From Burkholderiaceae bacterium (GTDB lineage Bacteria > Pseudomonadota > Gammaproteobacteria > Burkholderiales > Burkholderiaceae_F), in NCBI GenBank assembly GCA_022843955.1, contig JALHMQ010000002.1, forward strand, positions 335,997 to 399,996: a DNA stretch of 64,000 nucleotides. The letters run 5' to 3'. This document shows positions 55,059 through 64,000 of the stretch, in pieces (position 1 is the first letter of the stretch; each line of letters starts with the position of its first letter). The notes under the pieces are model-generated. The model ran no database searches, had not been told where the DNA came from, and saw only the letters and a program-made list of their open reading frames with translations. Position numbers and translations under genes: made by a program.

Positions 55059-55340
55059 GGTGGTCTCCAATCCTCAGTCTGTTGTTCTGTTGGCAACCTT
55101 CGCAGTGCAGCAGGCCGCTGCATGTCAGCAAAGCGCCCCGCGACGCCGGGCCGATGATAGTCCGCACATTGCAGCCAGCATGGGGGAATCACCGAGTGCA
55201 GGCAGCGGGTTGGACTTTGATCAACCCGCGCTGTGCATGCAAGCAACAGCCGCCGCGCTCTCGACCGTCGCACGGCAGCAGAAGTAGCTCAGATCGATCC
55301 GCAAGGCCCGGTACGCGTCCGACTTGCCCGCCGATAGCCA
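55059..55340. other. fadD upstream gap
   Basis: 282 bases. A TATCAT -10-like box lies on the minus strand (55157-55152) without a clear -35. A stem CGGGTTG-GACTTTGAT-CAACCCG (55206-55228) could end the kinase-gene transcript or serve as an operator for fadD. Confidence 0.45.
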
Positions 55341-58115
<2,775 letters not shown>

Positions 58116-58370
58116 CGCGGCCGATTCTCGACGGCGGCCGGGCGCACTGTCCACCGGCGTTTTCGACACACTGGCCGGCAGCGATGGCCGCGGGTCGGAA
58201 TCGGGGTCCGAACCGGGGTCGCAATCAGGGTCAGACCCCGGACGAAGCCCGGGTCGGAAATCGGTCGGAATTCCGTCGGACCGCGGTCAGGACTGTCGCG
58301 GCCACCCGCCCCACCCTGCCGACAGGCGGTCCAGCCGGGCCGCCGCGTCTCTGACCTACCGGGTGGGCCC
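58116..58370. other. Divergent control region between kinase and lipoprotein genes
   Basis: 255 bases holding a 12 bp minisatellite (58192-58239) and further GGTCGGAA-type words to 58280. No promoter hexamers stand out. Confidence 0.5.
58192..58239. repeat. 12 bp tandem repeat, four copies
   Basis: GGGTCGGAATCG, GGGTCCGAACCG, GGGTCGCAATCA and GGGTCAGACCCC run without gaps. A related GGGTCGGAAATCG follows at about 58251. Confidence 0.9.
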
Positions 58371-59525
58371 ATGAACCGAATCGCCTTGCGGCTGCCGCCG
58401 CGACTGCTTGTTCCTTTATCCAGACTTCTGGCCACCGCCGCGGTGGCTGCCCTGTCGGCCTGCGGCGGCGGGGGTGATGGTGGTAGCCCACCCCCACCGC
58501 CACCGCCGCCGCCAGCGCCGACCATCGTCACCCAGCCGGCGGCGACCACGGTGCTGGACGCCGCGCCGGGCAGCTTCAGCGTGGTCGCCAACGGCGCCGC
58601 GCCACTCACCTTCCAGTGGCGGCGCAACGGCACCGACATCGCCGGCGCCACCGCCGCCATCCACAACTTCACCGCCGACTTCGCCGACAACGGCGCCATC
58701 TACACGGTGGTGGTGAGCAATGCAGCGGGCAGCACGACCAGCAACGGCGCGACGCTGAACGTGACGCCGCGCGCGCCGACGATCACCACCCAGCCGGCGT
58801 CGGCCACGGGGTTCGTCGGCGAGCCGGTCATCCTCCGGGTGGTGGTGGCCGGCGGCACCCCGCCCGTCACCTTTAGCTGGCAGCGGGCCGGGCAGGTCGG
58901 CTTGATCGCCGACGGCGGCAACATCAGCGGGGCCCGCAGCGACACCCTGCGCATCGTTCCCACCGCGGCGGACGACGGCGCGATCTTCAATGCGGTCGTC
59001 ATCAACCCGGCCGGTACGCTGGAAAGCACCAGCGCGACGCTGACCGTGCGACCGGCACCTGATCTCACCCCGGCCACGATCCTCGCGCGCAGCCCGGCGC
59101 CGGGCTCGATTGCGCTCACCACCACGTCGGTGGAGGTGAGGTTCAGCGAGCCGGTCAGTCGGGGCCTGGAGTTCGAGTTGCGCAGCGGCAGTGTGGGCGG
59201 CGCGATCGTGCCGGCCCGGGTCGTGGTCAACGCCGACCGTCGGATCTTCGCGCTGATCCCCACCGCTGCGCTGGCCGCCAACGCCAGCTTCACGGTCCGC
59301 GTGGCGCGCATCGTCGACGATGCCGGCAATCAAAGCCCGGACGCCAGCTGGGCATTCAGCACGCTGCCGTTCTTGAGCCTCGCGCCGCAGTCGGGCGACC
59401 CGCTGAGCCGGATCGCTGCGAGCCCGGTCGTCAATGTGCAGCACCCGCGACCGGTGAGCGCTGCACAAGGCGCACCGGCACTGGCCCTCGCGCAGGTCGA
59501 CGGCTCCACGCCGCAGCGGCGATGA
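58371..59525 (+). CDS. Ig-like domain lipoprotein with poly-proline linker
   Basis: 384 residues. Signal ends AAVAALSAC with lipidated Cys near 31, then Gly-rich and nine prolines. Two immunoglobulin-like domains (about 50-132 and 133-228) with repeated openings TIVTQPA and TITTQPASA, each containing tryptophan (FQWRRNG, FSWQRAG). Then a SbsA/Big_5-like domain (about 233-333: TPATILARSPAPGS and SVEVRFSEPV). Surface protein of unknown ligand. Pairs with the next, larger lipoprotein gene. Confidence 0.88.
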   Translation: MNRIALRLPPRLLVPLSRLLATAAVAALSACGGGGDGGSPPPPPPPPPAPTIVTQPAATTVLDAAPGSFSVVANGAAPLTFQWRRNGTDIAGATAAIHNFTADFADNGAIYTVVVSNAAGSTTSNGATLNVTPRAPTITTQPASATGFVGEPVILRVVVAGGTPPVTFSWQRAGQVGLIADGGNISGARSDTLRIVPTAADDGAIFNAVVINPAGTLESTSATLTVRPAPDLTPATILARSPAPGSIALTTTSVEVRFSEPVSRGLEFELRSGSVGGAIVPARVVVNADRRIFALIPTAALAANASFTVRVARIVDDAGNQSPDASWAFSTLPFLSLAPQSGDPLSRIAASPVVNVQHPRPVSAAQGAPALALAQVDGSTPQRR

Positions 59526-59665
59526 CCATGCACCGCGCCACGCCACCGTCCGCAGACAGCGGGCCGCAGTCGAGCGTCATCGCTCGACTGCCTGCCCTCA
59601 GTGATCTGCCTTGGGCGCCCCCGGCGCCGAACCTCCGTTCTCGACATTCACCAGAGGCCCCGCCC

Positions 59666-62557
59666 ATGAACCGCAGCCTGCATTTCCTGTTTCTCATCCT
59701 GCTGACGATCTTCGTCAGCCTGCTCTCCGCGTGCGGCAGCGGCGGCGGCTCCGGCGGCGCGAACCCCGCACCGCCGCCGCCCCCCCCACCGCCCCCGGCG
59801 AGCACCACGGTCCGGGTCAAGGTGCTGGACGTGCTCGGCTTTGCCAAGGCCGGCGCCACGGTGCAGGTGGTCGGCAGCACGCCCGCCGCCGTCACCACCG
59901 GCGTCGACGGCACTGCGCTGGTCCCGCTCACGCCCGACAGCGACCTGTTGCTGCACGTGCGGCTGGCGGGGCACACCGAGCAGTTCCGGCCGGTGCGCGT
60001 CGCGACGGGGCAGTCGGCTTACCTGGAGGTCAAGTTGCTGGCGCGCGCCCGGGCGCTGACCCTGCCCGATGCGGCGGTCGGCGGCACCCTGGTGGGCCGC
60101 AACGCGGCGCGCCTGACGCTGCCGCCCAATGCGCTGGTCGATGCCCAAAGCGGCGCCGCGGTCACGGGCGCGGTGCAGGTCGAGATGACGCCGGTGAACA
60201 CCGCCTCGCACGAGATCGGCGCGTTTCCCGGAACCATGCGTGCCCTGTCCGGCGGCACCGAAGTCTTCCTCGCCACCTACGGTCCGGTGGAGTACGTCTT
60301 CACCCAGGGCGGGCGGCCGCTCGCGCTGGCCGCCGGCCAGACGGCGGTGATCGAGATGCCGCTGCACGCCTCGCAAGCGCTGGATGGTTCGCCGCTGGCG
60401 GCTGGCGGCACGATGCCGGTCTGGTCGCTGAACGAAGCCACCGGCCTGTGGACGCAAGAGGGCGAAGGCACGATCGTCGCCTCGGCCAGCAGCACCGGGC
60501 TGGCGCTGCGCGCGACCGTCAATCACTTCTCGTGGTGGAACCCGGACGTCTCCGCGGACCGGGTGCGCGTGAACATCAGTTTCGTGTTCGCAAACGGCGT
60601 GACGCCAACGGTCTGCTGCTCGCTCGAAGCCTTCACCACGCCCGGCTTTCCCGGCCCGAGCGGTGTGGCCACCACCACGCTGCCGCCCACCGGCGGCACC
60701 GTGGTCATCAACGCGCCGACGGTGATCAGCTTCATCGCCCGCGGTCAGAGCGCGACCGCAGCCTTGTTCGGCGGGGTGCTGGACCGGACCGTGCCCGCGA
60801 ACGCCGGCACGATCAACGTCACCATCACGATGGGGATCGACGAGGACGCGCCGTTCCCGGTCATCACCTCACCGGAGGCCGGCGTCACCACCTACACCCG
60901 CGACACACTGCTGGTGCAGGCCAGCGTCAGCGGCGACGAGCCTGACTCGGTGGACCTGCGCACCGGCAACCAGCTGATCGGCGCCATGACCGGCACGCAG
61001 GCCACCGGCTACAGCTTCCTGTGGAATACGACAAGCGTCCCCGAAGCCTCCTACCCCATCTTCGTGCGGGCTCGGCGCGGTGACTCATTCTTCGTGAGCA
61101 CGTCCCGCACCGTGGTGGTCGACCGCACGCCGCCGCAGATCGTGCAGCGCGCGCCGGCGCCGGGCGACACCCAGGCCAGCGCGGGAACCGGGGTCAGCGC
61201 CACCTTCAACGAGCCGCTCGACCCGGCCAGCCTCATCAGCACCGAGAACCCCCGGGTACGCCTGGTGGCGAACGGCATCGCGTTGCCGGTGACGCTGGCG
61301 CTGAGCGCGAACAACCTGACGGTCACCGCCACGCCCATCGCACCGCTGGCGAGCAACACGCAGTACACGGTGTTCGTCGAGGGCCTGACCGATCGCGCCG
61401 GCAACGTCATGGTGCCGGCGCAATGGAGCTTCACGGTGCCGCTGTGGGCCCTGGGCAGTCCCGACCTGCGTTCCACCGGCCCCGATGGCAGCTTCGAAGG
61501 CAACGTACTCGGCCGCCCGGAGATCGCACTCGCCTCGAACGGCGAGCCGCTGGTCTTCTGGCGCCAGAGCACGACCGACGGCAGGTTCACCCTGCGCGCG
61601 GCGCGCCGGATCGGCGCGCTGTGGGTGCCGCTGCCGGTCTTGCCGCCTGTCGGCGTGCCCAACTCCGCCTTCGGCGAGCAGTCGATGGCCCTGGACAACA
61701 CCGGCCAGCCAGTGGTGGCATGGACGCAGACCACGAGCAGCATCCCCGGCTGCGGCACCACCCAACCCAGCGAGCTCTTCGTTGCGCGTTTCAACGGCAC
61801 CGCCTGGGTGCCGCTGGGCAACGGCAACCTGAACATCGCGCCCTGCTCGCTGCCCGACCTGCCGCGCCTGAAGGTCGATCCGCAGGGACGGCCGGTGCTG
61901 GTCTCCGCGCAAGGTACCGGCCTGCGCACGATCCAGGTACTGCGCTTCGAAGGTGGCGACTGGACGCTGCTGGGCACGGTGCCGGTGCAGACGGTCCCGT
62001 CGCTGCCCTTCCCGGTCACCGAACTGCGGCTGGCACTGGATGGCAGCACACCCGTCGTGCTGCGCAGCGAGAACCGCAGCGGGACCATCAGCCACTTCGT
62101 CTCTCGGCTCGACGGCGCGGCCTTCGTGCCGGTCGGCCCGCAGGTCGCCACCGCCAACCGTGACATCCAAGGCGCCCTGGTGATCGACCCGCAGGGGCGG
62201 CCGGTGGTGGCCGTGAAGGGACCGTCCGAGGCCTTGCTGGTGTTGCGCTTCGATGGCAGTGCCTGGGCGGCAGTCGGTAGCACGGTGGCCGCCAACCCCT
62301 TCGTGCGCGAGCCCTCGATCGTGTTCGACGGCATCCACCCGATCGTGGCCTGGAACGACGCCGGCGTGAGCACTGCGTTCGTGCGGCGCTTCGATCCGTT
62401 CACGGACGACTGGGGCGCGACGCTGACGCTGAGGACCAACGTCGGCACGCTGTCCGAACTGCGTCGCCTGCCCACGGGCGGGCCGATCTGGGGCGCGCTG
62501 ACGACGGGGCCGTTCTTCGGCGAGCTGCGCACGGTCACGGCGAGCACGCTGCCCTGA
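59666..62557 (+). CDS. Large lipoprotein with Ig-like and beta-propeller-like repeats
   Basis: 963 residues from ATG 59666. Signal MNRSLHFLFLILLTIFVSLL, lipidated Cys in LLSACGSGG, then a nine-proline linker. Successive regions: a carboxypeptidase-regulatory-like domain (about 47-115), a ZU5/GAIN-like-looking beta domain (about 120-290), Ig-like domains (about 390-480), a Big_5-like domain (about 485-590: PQIVQRAPAPGDTQASAGTG) and a propeller-like C-terminal part (about 600-963) with PVVAWTQT and PIVAWNDAG motifs as in the lipoprotein at 27508-28914. Function unknown; probably surface-exposed. Confidence 0.88.
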   Translation: MNRSLHFLFLILLTIFVSLLSACGSGGGSGGANPAPPPPPPPPPASTTVRVKVLDVLGFAKAGATVQVVGSTPAAVTTGVDGTALVPLTPDSDLLLHVRLAGHTEQFRPVRVATGQSAYLEVKLLARARALTLPDAAVGGTLVGRNAARLTLPPNALVDAQSGAAVTGAVQVEMTPVNTASHEIGAFPGTMRALSGGTEVFLATYGPVEYVFTQGGRPLALAAGQTAVIEMPLHASQALDGSPLAAGGTMPVWSLNEATGLWTQEGEGTIVASASSTGLALRATVNHFSWWNPDVSADRVRVNISFVFANGVTPTVCCSLEAFTTPGFPGPSGVATTTLPPTGGTVVINAPTVISFIARGQSATAALFGGVLDRTVPANAGTINVTITMGIDEDAPFPVITSPEAGVTTYTRDTLLVQASVSGDEPDSVDLRTGNQLIGAMTGTQATGYSFLWNTTSVPEASYPIFVRARRGDSFFVSTSRTVVVDRTPPQIVQRAPAPGDTQASAGTGVSATFNEPLDPASLISTENPRVRLVANGIALPVTLALSANNLTVTATPIAPLASNTQYTVFVEGLTDRAGNVMVPAQWSFTVPLWALGSPDLRSTGPDGSFEGNVLGRPEIALASNGEPLVFWRQSTTDGRFTLRAARRIGALWVPLPVLPPVGVPNSAFGEQSMALDNTGQPVVAWTQTTSSIPGCGTTQPSELFVARFNGTAWVPLGNGNLNIAPCSLPDLPRLKVDPQGRPVLVSAQGTGLRTIQVLRFEGGDWTLLGTVPVQTVPSLPFPVTELRLALDGSTPVVLRSENRSGTISHFVSRLDGAAFVPVGPQVATANRDIQGALVIDPQGRPVVAVKGPSEALLVLRFDGSAWAAVGSTVAANPFVREPSIVFDGIHPIVAWNDAGVSTAFVRRFDPFTDDWGATLTLRTNVGTLSELRRLPTGGPIWGALTTGPFFGELRTVTASTLP

Positions 62558-62582
62558 GCGCAGCGCTGACGCAGGCGCGCCA

Positions 62583-63710
62583 TCAGCGCAGCGCGGCGGT
62601 CGGGTCACCGGCCGCCGTGCCTGCCGCTGGCGCAGGCATCAACGCAGCGAGCTGGCGGTCGCGCTGCGGCTTGGCCTCGGCGCCGAGCGCGCGCACCGCG
62701 GCATAGAAGCGCGGCAGGTCGCCGCCCTCCCGCGCCAGCAGCGCCTCGAAGGCGGGCACGAGATCGTTGTAGGCGCCCACCGCCGCAAGGTGGGCGTTGT
62801 TCAGGTCCTGTGCGAAGAAGCGGTCGTAGCCGGCAAAGCCGCCCCAGCGCTCGTCGCGCACGCGGCGATACGCGGCCTGCAGCGCGGCGAACACGGCGCG
62901 CTTGCGCTCCCGCTTGACCTCCGCCGACGCGTCGTCGGCAAACGCCGCCACCAGTTGCGCGCGATGCGCCAGCAGCAGCGCGAGGAAGTCGGCGCGCCGC
63001 TGCTGCACCTGGGCAAAGGCGGCGCGTTGCGCGTCGTCGCCATGCGCGGCGAGCCAGCGCCGCACGCCGACCCGCTCCACCGCGGTGGCAAAGCTCTCGT
63101 TGAACACCGTGTCGTCCTTCACGTAGACGACCTGGTGCGCCAGCTCGTGGAAGATCAGCCGCGCCAGCTCGGCGTCGCTCCAGTGGATGAAGGTGTTGAG
63201 CAGCGGATCGCCGCCGAGCCAGTTGGTCCAGCCGAGCGTGGAGTACGCCGGCACGGCGCCGACGTTGACGTCGTAGCCTTCAGCGCGCAGCGCCGCGGCG
63301 GTCTGGTTCGCATCGGCCTGGTCGAAGTAGCCGCGATAGCCGGCGCAGCCGAACACGAGGTAGCACCAGGTCTTCATCTGCAGCGACAGTTCGGGCGTGG
63401 CAAACACGTTCCACACCACCGCACTGCGCTTGAGATCCGCGTACGCGGTGTAGCTGCGGTTGTCGGGCAGGCCCAGGTCGGTGGCGGCGAAGGCGCGCAT
63501 CTGGCGCGCGGCAATGAGCTTGCGCTTCAGTGGTTCCGGCGTCGCCGGATCGGCGAGCCAGTCGTCGATCGGCCGCGCCGCGTTCATCAGCGACAGGTGA
63601 CCCTGCGCGGCCTGCGCGTAATAGCCCACGCTGGAGCAGCCGGCGCTGGCGACTGCCACCAGCGCCACGAGCGCGAGGGCGGCCACGCGGCCACCGAAGG
63701 TATGCGGCAT
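62583..63710 (-). CDS. Predicted zinc aminopeptidase lipoprotein
   Basis: 375 residues from ATG 63710; GTG 63734 would add 8. A lipoprotein signal ends ALVAVASAGC. The zinc motif is HELAHQVVY (HExxH), with a downstream glutamate in FNESFATAVE, as in gluzincins. The mature part matches the putative aminopeptidase family once called DUF2265 (SVGYYAQAAQGHL, TWCYLVFGC). Periplasmic, outer- or inner-membrane anchored. Substrate unknown. Confidence 0.88.
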   Translation of the reverse strand: MPHTFGGRVAALALVALVAVASAGCSSVGYYAQAAQGHLSLMNAARPIDDWLADPATPEPLKRKLIAARQMRAFAATDLGLPDNRSYTAYADLKRSAVVWNVFATPELSLQMKTWCYLVFGCAGYRGYFDQADANQTAAALRAEGYDVNVGAVPAYSTLGWTNWLGGDPLLNTFIHWSDAELARLIFHELAHQVVYVKDDTVFNESFATAVERVGVRRWLAAHGDDAQRAAFAQVQQRRADFLALLLAHRAQLVAAFADDASAEVKRERKRAVFAALQAAYRRVRDERWGGFAGYDRFFAQDLNNAHLAAVGAYNDLVPAFEALLAREGGDLPRFYAAVRALGAEAKPQRDRQLAALMPAPAAGTAAGDPTAALR

Positions 63711-63766
63711 CAGATGCTTGATCCTCGAGAACACGCGGCGATTGTGCCGCAGCGGCGTGTCGACCC

Positions 63767-64000
63767 TCAGGAAGCAAGCCGGAGCACGCGGCGCAGCTTG
63801 CCGCTGCGCGGTGAGGCCAGCGGCGCCTGCTCGCCGACCTCGATCTTTACCTTGCAGGCGCCCTGCGCCTGCAGGTAGCGTGTCAGCGCCGCGCGCGCGC
63901 GCCGGCCGGCGCTGCGCGGCTCCCCACCGTGCAGGCGCAGTTCGAGCCGGCCGCCGGGGTACTGCACGAGCTGGAAGTCGCGCACGCCGGCCTCTTCTTC
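63767..64000 (-). CDS. C-terminal end of an AMP-dependent ligase-like protein (partial)
   Basis: The last 77 residues (FQLVQYPGGRLELRLHGGEP then a Lys-containing end SGKLRRVLRLAS) are visible; the gene runs past the window edge. The pattern recalls the C-terminal domain of PaaK/CapK-type acyl-CoA ligases, where the catalytic lysine lies in GKLRRV. Identification rests on a short segment. Confidence 0.5.
   Translation of the reverse strand, partial: EEEAGVRDFQLVQYPGGRLELRLHGGEPRSAGRRARAALTRYLQAQGACKVKIEVGEQAPLASPRSGKLRRVLRLAS

Overview
The window is GC-rich, gene-dense chromosomal DNA of a betaproteobacterium, most likely order Burkholderiales. The basis is a Pil-Chp type CheA, two Burkholderiales-type trimeric porins, Coq7, ErpA plus bactofilin next to rplM-rpsI, and a class II PyrF beside a riboflavin cluster. 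The species cannot be fixed from sequence alone. No rRNA, tRNA, CRISPR array or prophage was seen.

Layout. 1-339: a perfect 119 bp direct repeat made of palindromic modules that recur at 25.7-26.1 kb and 29.5 kb. 340-8475: chpA (twitching-motility histidine kinase), a DUF4386 membrane protein, and a broken P-loop kinase gene whose 3-prime end has been replaced by a copy of the chpA receiver end. 8710-13595: a PhnD-like binding protein, then a leftward nitrate/cyanate ABC transporter and cyanase operon with a good sigma-54 promoter. 13771-15680: a DMT exporter and pyrF, divergent. 15762-25676: one long leftward cluster (ribD, ribE, CPBP protease, old yellow enzyme, ribB with a degenerate GCH2-like domain, ribH, nusB, thiL, pgpA, pncC/cinA, a fluoroacetate-dehalogenase-like hydrolase, a hypothetical gene). 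26096-27328: two Hsp20 genes with sigma-32-like promoters. 27508-35914: a lipoprotein, nrdR, glyA (behind a ZTP riboswitch), a DUF4010 transporter, a histidine phosphatase, a PEBP protein, dtd and tyrS. 36032-41400: anmK, erpA, bactofilin, DUF6776, rpsI, rplM, an OsmC-like gene and coq7. 41541-47273: two porins and glpK-glpD. 47590-55058: accessory genes (nucleotidyltransferase, small hypothetical, DUF985 cupin, beta-barrel protein, nuclease-fold enzyme, LysE exporter, VOC protein, a basic repeat protein) and a long-chain acyl-CoA ligase. 55341-end: a kinase with an N-terminal winged helix and C-terminal TPRs, two divergent poly-proline lipoproteins, a zinc aminopeptidase-like lipoprotein and a truncated ligase gene.

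How the genes connect. ribD, ribE, ribB and ribH supply most of riboflavin synthesis, but the GTP cyclohydrolase II step is probably encoded elsewhere. The transporter and cyanase would import cyanate (or nitrate) and convert cyanate to ammonia and CO2, under nitrogen control if the sigma-54 site is real. GlpK and GlpD form a translationally coupled glycerol-use pair. glyA is tied to one-carbon status through the riboswitch.

Most unusual points: the dispersed palindromic element family with covarying stems; the chpA-tail/kinase chimera; a complete fluoroacetate-dehalogenase active site inside a housekeeping operon; the winged helix-kinase-TPR fusion; a 7 x 36 bp coding repeat; and short minisatellites (11-16 bp units) in several intergenic gaps.
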